A stretch of DNA of 64,000 bases from Pseudomonas frederiksbergensis (GTDB lineage: Bacteria > Pseudomonadota > Gammaproteobacteria > Pseudomonadales > Pseudomonadaceae), in assembly GCF_003732705.1 (NCBI RefSeq), contig NZ_MOBR01000006.1, forward strand, positions 206,281 through 270,280, read 5' to 3'. The notes below the pieces were generated by a model. That model was not told where the DNA came from, searched no databases, and worked only from the letters and a program-made list of their open reading frames with translations. Shown here one piece after another: positions 27,601-35,523 of this stretch (position 1 is the stretch's first letter; every line of letters begins with the position of its first letter). Position numbers and translations under genes: made by a program.

Positions 27601-27729
27601 CGCAGCGTGTTCTTCGGGCCGATGGCGGTGGCAATCATGGGCGGGTTGATTGTCGCGACGGCGTTGACGTTGTTGTTCCTGCCGGCGCTGTATGCAGCGT
27701 GGTTCAGGATCAAGAAAGACCCCGCGTAA
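24658..27729 (+). CDS. mexK: RND multidrug efflux transporter (MexK-like)
   Basis: A 1023-residue inner-membrane proton/drug antiporter of the HAE-1/AcrB superfamily. TM1 starts at residue ~14 (IVLFLMLLLAIVGALSYTKL). The two large periplasmic loops and two sets of TM helices are complete. TM4 carries the proton-relay aspartates (GLLVDDAIIAVEMM). The C-terminal SRSVFFGPMAVAIMGGLIVA is typical. No outer-membrane channel gene follows, as in the P. aeruginosa mexJK locus, so the pump presumably borrows a channel encoded elsewhere. Confidence 0.95.
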   Translation: MGFNLSEWALRNRQIVLFLMLLLAIVGALSYTKLGQSEDPPFTFKAMVIRTNWPGATAQEVSRQVTERIEKKLMETGEYERIVSFSRPGESQVTFMARDSMHSAQIPELWYQVRKKISDIRQTLPPGIQGPFFNDEFGTTFGNIYALTGDGFDYAVLKDYADRIQIQLQRVKDVGKVDLLGLQDEKIWIELSNVKLATLGLPLAAVQQALEEQNSVSTAGFFETSSERLQLRVTGNFQTVEQIKSFPIRVGDRTFRIADVADVRRGFNDPPAPRMRFMAEDAIGLAVAMKDGGDILVLGKALEVEFDRIQKNLPAGMQLRKVSDQPAAVKTGVGEFVQVLVEALAIVLLVSFFSLGVRTGMVVALAIPLVLAMTFACMYYLGIGLHKISLGALVLALGLLVDDAIIAVEMMAIKMEQGFDRIKAASYAWTSTAFPMLTGTLITAAGFLPIATAQSGTGEYTRSIFQVVTIALLASWIAAVVFVPYLGEKLLPDLAKIHAAKHGTTGGQPDPYGTPFYQRVRRLVEWCVRWRKTVITLTVILFIASIVLFRFVPQQFFPASGRLELMVDLKLAEGASLSNTTDEVKRLEGLLKDHAGIDNYVAYVGTGSPRFYLPLDQQLPAASFAQFVVLAKTIEERETLRTWLIETLNEQFPALRSRVTRLENGPPVGYPVQFRVTGEHIEEVRALARKVAEKVRENPHVVNVHLDWEEPSKVVYLNVDQDRARALGVSTANLSKFLQSSLTGSSVSQYREDNELIEILLRGTVHERTELSLLPSLAVPTDNGKSVALSQIATLEYGFEEGIIWHRNRLPNVTIRADIYGKEQPATLVQQIMPTLDPIRAELPDGYLLEVGGTVEDSARGQNSVKAGVPLFIVVVLTLLMLQLRSFSRTVMVFLTAPLGLIGVTLFLMVFRQPFGFVAMLGTIALSGMIMRNSVILVDQIEQDIAAGLKPWQAIIEATVRRFRPIVLTALAAVLAMIPLSRSVFFGPMAVAIMGGLIVATALTLLFLPALYAAWFRIKKDPA

Positions 27730-27733
27730 TCCC

Positions 27734-27757
27734 GGCGGCCCCCGGGCCGCCTGCTCT
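27734..27757 (+). terminator. Possible terminator after mexK
   Basis: GGCGGCC and GGCCGCC pair around a CCCG loop directly after the mexK stop, followed by TGCTCTTTA. The T-run is weak. Confidence 0.5.
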
Positions 27758-27781
27758 TTACCGCCGAACACTGTTCAAAAT

Positions 27782-27871
27782 TGTGGGAGCGGGCTTGCTC
27801 GCGAAAACGGTGCGTCAGTCAACGTTGATGTCGACTGACACGCCGCCTTCGCGAGCAAGCCCGCTCCCACA
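27782..27871. repeat. REPIN, GTGGGAGCGGGC type
   Basis: TGTGGGAGCGGGCTTGC...GCGAA and complement face each other. It lies between mexK and the Fic gene. Confidence 0.93.
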
Positions 27872-27980
27872 TTGGGTTTCCTTGTTCCTACACCTTTTTC
27901 AGAATGCTTTGATATTGAGTCGCAGACGGCCAAATGCTGTACTCCTGACTCGGTTTTGATGAGTTTTTGAGACAGTCATA

Positions 27981-29165
27981 ATGAAAAAGCCCCCCGCGCT
28001 CAAGGGCAGGTCAGACCCGGTGTTTGACTTGTTGGCGCAATCACCCCACAAGGAACGCCTCAAGGATTACCTTGCACTGCTAAAGCCTCTGGACGATCAG
28101 GGGCGCTACCTGCCATTCGATGAATTGCGTTATCGCTGGGCGCCGGGGCTGGATAGCCATCTCTGTTGGGCGCTGGTCAAGAAGGCCCGTACTGCCCAGT
28201 ACGCCAGACTTCTGCCACTGGGCGAGCCCGTCCAGTGGGGCAACTTCGTATTGACACCCGTCGCGCAAAAAGCGATTTCGGCGGTCGATCGGCAAGCCAG
28301 CACCGCAGCGTTGGAATACATGACCCGCCAGCTGGGCGAACGCGCACATTTCAGCTACTTGCTCAATGACCTGATCGAAGACGAAGCCATCAGCAGCAGT
28401 CAGCTGGAAGGCGCGGCGACCACCACTCGGGTGGCCAAGGACATGCTCAAGCGTAAACGCCAGCCGCGTACGCCGGATGAACGAATGGTCATCGGCAACT
28501 ACAAAATGATGAATTTCGCTTGGGAAAAGCGTTATGAACCCTTGAGCGTCGAGCTGATTGCAGCGATCCATCGGGTGGGGGTCGAAGGTATCGATGACTC
28601 GCAATATGCGCCGGGGATATTCAGGGCTAACGACGACGTCGTGGTGCAGGACGGTGAGGGTAATACCGTACACACACCGCCGCCCGCTGCGGGACTGGCG
28701 TCACGCTTGCAAGCGTTGTCGAAGTGGATCAACCAAACCCACAACGATCCCTTTCACCCGAACTATGTTCATCCATTGATCAAAGCCGTTGCGCTACATT
28801 TTGCCCTGGGCTACGAGCATCCGTTTCGCGACGGCAACGGTCGTGTCGCCCGGGCGCTGTTTTACTGGTTGATGTTCAAGAATGACTTTTCGGCTTTTCG
28901 CTACATTGCCATCAGCACGCTGCTGCGCAACGCACCGGTGAAGTACGGACGCTCGTATCTGTACACCGAAGCGGATGACCTGGACGTGACGTACTTCATC
29001 GATTTCCAGTGCTCGGTCGTTTTGCGGGCGGTGACTGGCTTTACTGAGGTCTACCGCAAAAGCCTGGCTTATGGTGGGAGCGAGCCTGCTCGCGAAGGCG
29101 TTGTGTCAGTCAGTACACGCTCGACTGGGCGACCGCTTTCGCGAGCAGGTTCGCTCCCACAGTAG
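27981..29165 (+). CDS. Fic-family protein with REPIN-encoded C-terminus
   Basis: A 394-residue Fic protein. The core motif H280PFRDGNGRVAR is complete, so AMP-transfer activity onto a target hydroxyl is expected. An N-terminal inhibitory helix motif S139SQLE143G (S/TxxxEG) classifies it as a self-inhibited class II Fic, on the common pattern of Fic/DUF4172-like housekeeping versions. Upstream residues 20-130 form an extra N-terminal helical domain. From residue 365 on, the reading frame runs through a REPIN (29074-29160), so the last 30 residues are not native Fic sequence. The true ancestral C-terminus was probably longer. No antitoxin partner gene is adjacent. Confidence 0.9.
   Translation: MKKPPALKGRSDPVFDLLAQSPHKERLKDYLALLKPLDDQGRYLPFDELRYRWAPGLDSHLCWALVKKARTAQYARLLPLGEPVQWGNFVLTPVAQKAISAVDRQASTAALEYMTRQLGERAHFSYLLNDLIEDEAISSSQLEGAATTTRVAKDMLKRKRQPRTPDERMVIGNYKMMNFAWEKRYEPLSVELIAAIHRVGVEGIDDSQYAPGIFRANDDVVVQDGEGNTVHTPPPAAGLASRLQALSKWINQTHNDPFHPNYVHPLIKAVALHFALGYEHPFRDGNGRVARALFYWLMFKNDFSAFRYIAISTLLRNAPVKYGRSYLYTEADDLDVTYFIDFQCSVVLRAVTGFTEVYRKSLAYGGSEPAREGVVSVSTRSTGRPLSRAGSLPQ
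29074..29160. repeat. REPIN inserted in the Fic coding frame
   Basis: Arms GTGGGAGCGAGCCTGC...GCGAA and complement sit fully inside the open frame and provide its last codons; the stop TAG (29163-29165) is just beyond the right arm. Confidence 0.93.
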
Positions 29166-29206
29166 ATCTCCAGTGAATATGACATTTGCGTACGCCAGTG
29201 AACCCT

Positions 29207-29296
29207 TGTGGGAGCGGGCTTGCTCGCGAAAGTGGTGTGTCAGTCAAAGTTGATGTCGACTGACACGCCGCCTTCGCGAGCAAGCCCGCTCCCACA
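29207..29296. repeat. REPIN, GTGGGAGCGGGC type
   Basis: TGTGGGAGCGGGCTTGC...GCGAA and complement; only 46 bases separate it from the REPIN in the Fic gene, so the two form a cluster of four REP arms. Confidence 0.93.
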
Positions 29297-29313
29297 GGGT
29301 TTTGCGCTGGGGT

Positions 29314-30003
29314 TTAGAGCGTACCGAAGACTTTCTTGGCCAAACTGGTCGCCGCTGCCGCCGGGTTCTGGCGGATGGTTTCTTCCTGTTTGCCGATCAT
29401 CTCGAACAAGCCGTTGAGGGTCTGTTCGGTCACGTAGCTTTCGATGTTGGCGCTTTTCGCGTCCAGTACGCCCAGTGTCGCGGCTTGGCCGGCGAACGAG
29501 TTGTATTGCTTGGCCAGGCCAACCTGGTCGGTGGCTTGCTTGACGATCGGCAGGAACTTGGCGCGGATCTGTTCGCGGCTGGATTTGTCCAGGTACTGGG
29601 TGGCGGAGTCTTTGCCGCCGCTGAGGATGCCCTTGGCATCGGCCACGCTCATTTTTTTCACCGCATCCACAAGGATCGGCTGGGCCTGGGTCACGGCGGT
29701 TTCTGCCGCTTTGTTCATGCTGGTTTCCAGTTGATCAACCTGGGCGCCCATGCCGAAGGCTTTCATTTTGCTGGCGACTTTGCCCAGTTTGCCCGGCAGT
29801 TCGATCTTCACGTCCGGGTTATTGCTGAAACCGCCCGGTGTGCCGAGTTGTTTGACGGCCAGTTGCGCGCCTTGGGTCAGTGCGTCCTTGAGGCCGCCAG
29901 TGGCATCGTTTTGCGACAGGTCATTGAGGGACAACGCCAGGGCGCTGGCGGAAATCATCAAGCCTGCGCACAGGCCGGCGAAGCGAAGGGTAGGGCGGAG
30001 CAT
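29314..30003 (-). CDS. DUF4197 domain periplasmic protein
   Basis: A 229-residue exported protein. The signal peptide (MLRPTLRFAGLCAGLMISAS-ALAL) probably ends at ALA. The rest matches DUF4197: LSNDLSQNDATGGLKDAL near the start, SVADAKGILSGGKDSATQYL in the middle and LNGLFEMIGKQEETIRQNP near the end. Function of the domain is unknown. AAGGAAG lies upstream of the ATG. It follows the YbaY lipoprotein gene by 28 bases and probably shares its transcript. Confidence 0.93.
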   Translation of the reverse strand: MLRPTLRFAGLCAGLMISASALALSLNDLSQNDATGGLKDALTQGAQLAVKQLGTPGGFSNNPDVKIELPGKLGKVASKMKAFGMGAQVDQLETSMNKAAETAVTQAQPILVDAVKKMSVADAKGILSGGKDSATQYLDKSSREQIRAKFLPIVKQATDQVGLAKQYNSFAGQAATLGVLDAKSANIESYVTEQTLNGLFEMIGKQEETIRQNPAAAATSLAKKVFGTL

Positions 30004-30031
30004 GGCGGCTTCCTTGTACGAATAAGGGAAA

Positions 30032-30430
30032 TTAGCGAACGGCGTCGACGCGGATTTTCAGTGGCTGCGGATCATTGCGATCGAGTTGCACTGCATGGTT
30101 TTCGGTGGTGATGAACATCAGTTCACCGTTCACCTCAATGCGTGCGCTGACCGAATAACGATGACCGGGTTTGATCTGCGCCGGGTCGTAGCTCAGGTGA
30201 AACGGCAGCGGGACCTGGCCTTTGACCGGGCCTTTCTGCTCATTCAGTACAACGGCGGGCGCATCGGCCAGGGACACGTCCTGCAGGCTGACGCTCAAGG
30301 TGGCGCTCGGCGGCAGGGCGATGCGTTGCAGGTAGAACACTTCGCCATCGAGGCTGGTTTTGGCGCCAGGGTGCAAGGTTTGGCAGGCACCGAGCAGAGT
30401 GGTCAGGCAAACAAGCATCAGTTTTTTCAT
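30032..30430 (-). CDS. YbaY-family lipoprotein
   Basis: A 132-residue lipoprotein: signal peptide MKKLMLVCLTTLLGAC (Cys 16). The YbaY domain follows: V-FYLQRIALPPSATLSVSLQDVSLAD, then PLPFHLSYDPAQIKPGHRYSV, and ends with LKIRVDAV. It is a beta-sandwich domain of unknown function anchored in a membrane. The gene upstream (30540-31145) carries a related but signal-less version. Confidence 0.92.
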   Translation of the reverse strand: MKKLMLVCLTTLLGACQTLHPGAKTSLDGEVFYLQRIALPPSATLSVSLQDVSLADAPAVVLNEQKGPVKGQVPLPFHLSYDPAQIKPGHRYSVSARIEVNGELMFITTENHAVQLDRNDPQPLKIRVDAVR

Positions 30431-30539
30431 CGAGGGCCTCTAAAACGTTGGCGCCAGCAGGAACCTGGCGCCCGGGGAATTTAGCGGATTTTGCGGTGCA
30501 CGTCGAAACTCAAAAAAACGGCTTGCCGACAAATGCTGA

Positions 30540-31145
30540 TCAACGGGACGAAGCTTCTTTAAATCCGAAAGGCACTAATACCGCGAGATCAGGGTAGACA
30601 GAGATATCCCGGCCAAACCTGTTTTCCATGCCTTTCAATGTGTAACGTTTGCCGGGAATCACCTGCGCCGGATCGTAATTTAGATAAAACGACGTGGCTG
30701 TTTCTTCATCGCACTGTAGACGAACAAGTTCAGCGCCCGGCTCATTATGTTCATGGGCGCGGATAGTAATTGCTTGATCGCGCTCGACGGGTTTCGGCTG
30801 TTGCGCCTCGACATAAAGTTGCCCGATCGGACTCAAGTGAAGTGTCTGGTAGTGGGGTGCCTTGGCGACCGTGACGAAGTAATCCAGGTCCAGCAACAAG
30901 GGGGTGCGATTATGGCTTAGTTGTACATTGACCTGATATTTGACGCTCACATCTTCATAGTTGTGCGGGAATGAAAAATTCCACTGTCCGTCCGCGATGT
31001 CGGGATGAATCCAGTTCATGACGGTGATGGGGCGGGAGGTATTAATGATTTGAATGTTGATGCGGGTCTCACGCTCGCCCTCCGTCGGCACGGAATAAAA
31101 AGGCGGGAGCTTGAATGTCAGGGTGATAGTCGAGTTGTTATCCAT
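30540..31145 (-). CDS. Cytosolic YbaY-like protein, possibly two-domain
   Basis: A 201-residue protein without signal peptide. Its C-terminal part keeps YbaY hallmarks (FYLNYDPAQVIPGKRYTLKG against FHLSYDPAQIKPGHRYSVSA in the neighbour). The N-terminal part has a similar arrangement (FSFPHNYEDVSVKYQVNVQL then LDLDYFVTV), suggesting a duplicated, diverged domain. Flanking DNA is noticeably richer in A/T than the housekeeping genes. The function is unknown. The ATG at 31145 is preceded by AAGGACAT. Confidence 0.82.
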   Translation of the reverse strand: MDNNSTITLTFKLPPFYSVPTEGERETRINIQIINTSRPITVMNWIHPDIADGQWNFSFPHNYEDVSVKYQVNVQLSHNRTPLLLDLDYFVTVAKAPHYQTLHLSPIGQLYVEAQQPKPVERDQAITIRAHEHNEPGAELVRLQCDEETATSFYLNYDPAQVIPGKRYTLKGMENRFGRDISVYPDLAVLVPFGFKEASSR

Positions 31146-31201
31146 CGCGATGTCCTTATCGTGATAATGAAAAAACTCAATTTATCCGTTAATTAACTAA
31201 T

Positions 31202-31223
31202 AAGGAAACGTCCGTGTTTCCTT
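31202..31223 (-). terminator. Possible terminator after plsB
   Basis: AAGGAAAC and GTTTCCTT pair around a six-base loop, 17 bases beyond the plsB stop on the minus strand, followed by ATTAGTTAA. Confidence 0.55.
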
Positions 31224-31239
31224 GTTAGTTGTCGGGAAG

Positions 31240-33729
31240 TTACAACGGGCTGGCGTCCGCCGCATCTTCACTGCGATGCAATGCCACTTGACGGATCGAC
31301 AAGCGAATCTCCGCCGGCAATACACGTTTCGCCGCGCCTTCCGCCAACTCACCCAGCAACTCGTGATAACTCAACTTGCCTGCCTCATCACGCTTGAGCA
31401 CCTCCAGATCGAGCAGGGTCTGGATGAAGTGGCGGAACAGGCTCTTGTCGAAGAACTCCGGGGCGTTCAGGCCATGGAGGATCGACAGGCGCTGGGCCAT
31501 GACGGTGCAGAGGTCTTCCAGTTCTTCGGCGCTGATGCTGTTCTGGCCGCTGTTCAACAGCAGGGAAACAGTCATGTAGAAACGTTGCAGAGTCTGGGCG
31601 ATGCTTTTTGACAGCAAGGTCAGCAGTACGAAATGTCGCGAACTCGGCGCCGGGCGCAGGTACACATCGTTCTCGAAACGCAGCAGGCCTTGTTCGACAA
31701 AAGCTTCCAGCCATTGATCGACCACGCCGTCCAACTCTTCCATGGACCAGCGAATGAACAGCTCCGATTGCAGGTACGGGTACAGCGCGCGGGTGTAGCG
31801 CAGGATCTGTTCGCGGCTCATGCGCGAGGCGCTCTGGAAGAAGCTCGCGAGCAACGCCGGCAGGGCGAAGATGTGCAACACGTTGTTGCGGTAGTAGGTC
31901 ATCAGGACCGCGTTCTGCTCGTCCAGGTACAGAATCTTGCCCAAGGCATCGCTCTGTTCGGACAGCAGGTCCATGTCCTTCACATGCTCGATCAGCGCCC
32001 GACCGTCACCTTCCGGCAACGTGGTGTGCGGCGAGTAAGGGACCTTGCGCAGCAGCGCCAGATACAAATCGAGCACCCGCGCCATCGCACGATCATCCAG
32101 GGCCAGACGACTGGTGGACAGCAGCGCCAGGGCCACGAGGTTCACCGGGTTGATCGCTGCTGCTTCGTTCAGATGCTGTGCGACTTTCTCACCGAGGCGG
32201 TTAGTGGTTTCGTTGAGCCAGGCCGGTTTGAATTGCGGACCGAGTTCCTGTTGGCGCCAGTCCGGCTGTTCGCTGTCGAGGAATTCCGCCAGTTTGATCG
32301 GTTCGCCGAAGTTCACCGCCACTTGGCCGAAACGCTGCTTGAGGGCGCCGATGACTTTGAAGATGTCGAAGATTGATTCTTTCTTCTTGCTCGCGCCACG
32401 CAGTTCGCCGAGGTAGGTCCGGCCTTCCAGGACGCGCTCGTAACCGATGTACACCGGGATGAATACAATCGGCATGCGCGACGAACGCAGGAAACTGCGC
32501 AAGGTGATCGCCAGCATCCCGGTTTTCGGTTGCAGCATGCGCCCGGTGCGCGAACGGCCGCCCTCGACGAAATATTCGACCGGGAAACCTTTGGTGAACA
32601 GGGTGTGCAGGTATTCGTTGAACACCGAGGTGTAGAGCGGGTTGCCCTTGAAGGTACGGCGCATGAAAAACGCGCCACCTCGGCGCAGCAGGCTGCCGAT
32701 CACCGGCATATTGAGGTTGATCCCGGCGGCAATGTGCGGCGGGGTCAGGCCGTTGCGGAACAGCAGATACGAAAGCAGCAGGTAATCGATGTGACTGCGA
32801 TGGCACGGCACGTAGATCACTTCGTGACCCTGGGCGACTTTCTGCACACCTTCGATGTGGTTGACCTTGATCCCGTCGTAGATCTTGTTCCAGAACCAGC
32901 TCAGCACCACTTCCAGGAAACGGATCGCGGTGTAGGTGTAGTCCGAGGCAATCTCGTTGCCATAGCGCAGGGCCTGGGCCTTGGCTTTATCCGGGGAGAT
33001 GTTCTCGCGCTCGGCTTCGTCGAGGATCGCTTGTTTGACCAGCGGCTGATTGAGCAAGCCTTTGACCAGGTTGCGGCGGTGGGAAATGTCCGGGCCGATC
33101 ACCGCGGCTTTGAGGTTGCGGAAGTGCACCCGCAGGATCCGCTGGGCCATGCGCACGGTGCGCTCGTGGCCCTTGTTGTGGTCGATCAGTTCGCGCAAAT
33201 GAATCGGTGCCGAGAACTGCACCCGGGTTTTGCGCCCCAGCACGATGATGCTGAGCAAGCGACGCAGACGCCCGGTGACCGCCCAACTGTCGGCGAACAA
33301 CAGCTTCCACGGGCTCGACTCGCTGTCCGGCGATTGGCCCCAGAACACGCTGACCGGGATGATCTGCGCATCTTCGGCGGCGTTCTGGCTCAGGGCGCTG
33401 ACCAGGCGGGTCAGGGTCGGCGGCGCGCCGCGCTTGTCCTGGCGGCCGAGCCAATCGGGCTCGGGGGTCAGGTAAAAAAACGCGGCAGGTTCAATCAACG
33501 CACCGACAGAGACCGGCAGCACCGGGCGCGGCAGGCCGGCCTTGGTGCACTCGGTGTCGACCACGGCCAGGTCGGTCAGCGAAGGGTTTTGCAGGACGTA
33601 GAACACCGGACGGCTGCGGTCGAGGTTGAGGGTAAGGGACGACTGGTTGATCGTCTCCGAGCGAACCCAGAGGTACAACAGTCGGCGCAGGGTGCCAAAC
33701 ACAAGACGGCGGAACGGGGAACGGGTCAT
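31240..33729 (-). CDS. plsB: Glycerol-3-phosphate 1-O-acyltransferase PlsB
   Basis: An 829-residue inner-membrane enzyme acylating sn-glycerol-3-phosphate at position 1, the first step of phospholipid synthesis. Acyltransferase motif I is [14 protein letters not shown] (HX4D) and motif [16 protein letters not shown]. Length agrees with the E. coli and P. aeruginosa enzymes. The start is the ATG at 33729 ([12 protein letters not shown]); a TTG at 33762 would add 11 residues that are not family-like. The gene is divergent from the cold-shock gene. Confidence 0.96.
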   Translation of the reverse strand: MTRSPFRRLVFGTLRRLLYLWVRSETINQSSLTLNLDRSRPVFYVLQNPSLTDLAVVDTECTKAGLPRPVLPVSVGALIEPAAFFYLTPEPDWLGRQDKRGAPPTLTRLVSALSQNAAEDAQIIPVSVFWGQSPDSESSPWKLLFADSWAVTGRLRRLLSIIVLGRKTRVQFSAPIHLRELIDHNKGHERTVRMAQRILRVHFRNLKAAVIGPDISHRRNLVKGLLNQPLVKQAILDEAERENISPDKAKAQALRYGNEIASDYTYTAIRFLEVVLSWFWNKIYDGIKVNHIEGVQKVAQGHEVIYVPCHRSHIDYLLLSYLLFRNGLTPPHIAAGINLNMPVIGSLLRRGGAFFMRRTFKGNPLYTSVFNEYLHTLFTKGFPVEYFVEGGRSRTGRMLQPKTGMLAITLRSFLRSSRMPIVFIPVYIGYERVLEGRTYLGELRGASKKKESIFDIFKVIGALKQRFGQVAVNFGEPIKLAEFLDSEQPDWRQQELGPQFKPAWLNETTNRLGEKVAQHLNEAAAINPVNLVALALLSTSRLALDDRAMARVLDLYLALLRKVPYSPHTTLPEGDGRALIEHVKDMDLLSEQSDALGKILYLDEQNAVLMTYYRNNVLHIFALPALLASFFQSASRMSREQILRYTRALYPYLQSELFIRWSMEELDGVVDQWLEAFVEQGLLRFENDVYLRPAPSSRHFVLLTLLSKSIAQTLQRFYMTVSLLLNSGQNSISAEELEDLCTVMAQRLSILHGLNAPEFFDKSLFRHFIQTLLDLEVLKRDEAGKLSYHELLGELAEGAAKRVLPAEIRLSIRQVALHRSEDAADASPL

Positions 33730-33831
33730 ACGGCTTCTGCGTGAGTGAATAAAACCGAGCAAATGCTCGGGCGGTCGATAGTGTGCCGTATTCGCCGAAA
33801 ATCGGCAAAAAAGCGGTCAAGTAATCTTGAG

Positions 33832-33859
33832 TTGAGAGTTTTCGCGGCTGTCATATACT
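33832..33859 (+). promoter_or_regulatory. Sigma-70 promoter of the cold-shock gene
   Basis: TTGAGA (33832-33837), a 16-base spacer and TATACT (33854-33859) lie 36 bases upstream of the ATG. The short leader is A/G-rich (AATAAAAAGAAGAGGGA) with a strong ribosome site. Confidence 0.75.
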
Positions 33860-33894
33860 CGACCGCTCAAAATAAAAAGAAGAGGGACTGATAC

Positions 33895-34104
33895 ATGGCT
33901 ACGCGCGAAACCGGCAGTGTGAAGTGGTTCAACGACGCCAAGGGCTATGGCTTTATTCAACGCGAGGACGGAGTGGACGTGTTCGTGCACTACCGCGCGA
34001 TTCGTGGCGAGGGCCACCGTTCGTTGGCTGAAGGCCAGCAGGTTGAATATGCCGTGGTGACGGGGGAGAAGGGGCTGCAGGCTGAGGATGTGGTGGGGCT
34101 GTAA
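33895..34104 (+). CDS. Cold-shock-domain protein
   Basis: A 69-residue single-domain CSP that binds single-stranded RNA/DNA. RNP1 is KGYGFIQ and RNP2 VFVHY; the N-terminal [16 protein letters not shown] is canonical. The last ten residues ([11 protein letters not shown]) are typical of CspA-like proteins. It may be CspD- or CspA-like; the exact paralogue cannot be told. A repeat element separates it from the next minus-strand gene. Confidence 0.96.
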   Translation: MATRETGSVKWFNDAKGYGFIQREDGVDVFVHYRAIRGEGHRSLAEGQQVEYAVVTGEKGLQAEDVVGL

Positions 34105-34135
34105 ACCCGATTCCCGGATTACGCATGACCTGACC

Positions 34136-34246
34136 GATCGTTCCCACGCTCTGCGTGGGAATGCATCCCGGGACGCTCCGCGTCCCTTCAACGGCCGAAC
34201 GCGGAGCGTCCGTTGAGGCGTTCCCACGCGGAGCGTGGGAACGATC
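34136..34246. repeat. GATCGTTCCCACGC palindromic repeat, copy 4
   Basis: Same architecture as the copies at 22700 and 40512: outer arms GATCGTTCCCACGCTCTG and complement, inner GGGACGCTCCGCGTCCC and GAACGCGGAGCGTCC. It lies between convergent genes. Confidence 0.94.
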
Positions 34247-34260
34247 AATAAGGGCTGTGG

Positions 34261-34638
34261 TTACGCGGTTTTCCAGGTGATTTCTTCTTCGCCGTCGGCG
34301 CTGATGCGCATCCAGCGATCGGCTGTCTCTTCACCTTCTTCCTCGACCCAAGTCCCCGGTGCGCAACGTACTTCCACGTTCAGTGCGGCAAACGCTGCGC
34401 GGGCGCAGGCGATGTCGTCATCCCATGGGGTCTGGTCGCTTTCCAGGTACAGGCTGTTCCATTTGCCCACGGCTTTCGGCAGCCAGGTCACGGGCACGTT
34501 GCCGGCCTTGCACTTGTAGGTCTGGCCCTTCTTGACCCACTCACTGCACGAGCCCAGTGCTTCGCTAAGCCACTCTGCGACGGCTTTGTAGTCGACGTCG
34601 GCGTCTTTCAGGTAAATCTCGATATCGGGTTGGCGCAT
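34261..34638 (-). CDS. Conserved hypothetical protein between csp and rlmA
   Basis: A 125-residue soluble protein starting MRQPDIEIYLKDADVDYKAV at 34638; GTGAGGAC is seven bases upstream. The longer frame from 34710 lacks a site and is rejected. Trp- and Cys-rich middle (SCSEWVKKGQTYKC, then LPKAVGKWNSLYLESDQTPW) may be a structural core; no known family is recognised. It sits 75 bases after rlmA and probably belongs to the dapE-rlmA transcript. Confidence 0.85.
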   Translation of the reverse strand: MRQPDIEIYLKDADVDYKAVAEWLSEALGSCSEWVKKGQTYKCKAGNVPVTWLPKAVGKWNSLYLESDQTPWDDDIACARAAFAALNVEVRCAPGTWVEEEGEETADRWMRISADGEEEITWKTA

Positions 34639-34713
34639 GGATGTCCTCACTGCGGTCTTGAAAAATCCATTCGCGGATTTAGCCGGCCTCAAGCTGTTGC
34701 TCAAGACCAAAAA

Positions 34714-35523
34714 TTATTGAAGTACGAAGTAATCGTAACGCATCGATACAGTGACCTCGAACGGCTCGACCTGCTCGATGACCGCCGCCCGGCGCTCGGC
34801 ACTGGCGCGCCAGCCGTGGGGCGTCATGGCCAACAGGTTGGCACGATCCTGACCACTTTCCAGTAACAGTTTGAACTCCAGGGTTTCGCTGTGCGCCAGC
34901 GCCATGCCTTCCGGCACCAGGGCCAGATGCTTGTCGTCGGTGTATTCACGCACTTCGTCGTACAGGCTTTCGCGCAATTCCATCAGGTGGCCGCTGGTCG
35001 GCCCGACTTTCATCAAGCCACCGCCAGGGCTGAGCAAGCGCTTGGCTTCTTCCCAATCCAATGGACTGAACACGCTGGCGAGAAACTGGCAACTGCCGGA
35101 CGCCAACGGCACCCGCGCCATGCTGGCGATCAACCAGGTCAGATCGGGGTTGCGTTTGCAGGCGCGTTTGACCGCTTCCTTGGAGATGTCGAGGGCGTAG
35201 CCGTCAGCATTCGGCAAGGCTTCGGCGATTTGCGCGGTGTAGTAACCCTCGCCACAACCGATGTCGAGCCAGCGCTGGGGCGCGTATTGCGCCGCCAGCT
35301 CTGCCAGGCGCTTGGCCACTGGTGCGTAATGGCCTGCGTTCAAGAAATCACGCCGGGCCTCGACCATCGCCAGGTTATCCCCAGGGTCGCGGCTGTTCTT
35401 GTGCTGCACCGGCAGCAGGTTCAGGTAACCCTGGCGCGCGCGGTCGAAACGATGCCCGGCGGGGCAGGCCACGCCGTTGTCCACCGCATTCAGCGGTTCG
35501 CTGCAGATCGGGCAAGCAAGCAT
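34714..35523 (-). CDS. rlmA: 23S rRNA (guanine745-N1)-methyltransferase-like protein RlmA
   Basis: A 269-residue methyltransferase. An N-terminal zinc finger uses C4, C7, C20 and H24 (CPIC...CPAGH). The SAM-binding site follows at WLDIGCGEGYY, with LDISKEAVKRA and later FSPLDWEEAKRLL. This layout is RlmA-type (m1G745 in 23S rRNA); RlmA paralogues with other guanine positions cannot be excluded. Its ATG overlaps the dapE stop by one base. Confidence 0.93.
   Translation of the reverse strand: MLACPICSEPLNAVDNGVACPAGHRFDRARQGYLNLLPVQHKNSRDPGDNLAMVEARRDFLNAGHYAPVAKRLAELAAQYAPQRWLDIGCGEGYYTAQIAEALPNADGYALDISKEAVKRACKRNPDLTWLIASMARVPLASGSCQFLASVFSPLDWEEAKRLLSPGGGLMKVGPTSGHLMELRESLYDEVREYTDDKHLALVPEGMALAHSETLEFKLLLESGQDRANLLAMTPHGWRASAERRAAVIEQVEPFEVTVSMRYDYFVLQ

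Noticed and set aside
27981..29165. The Fic gene as half of a toxin-antitoxin pair
   Set aside because: The inhibitory helix is inside the same protein and no small antitoxin gene adjoins it.
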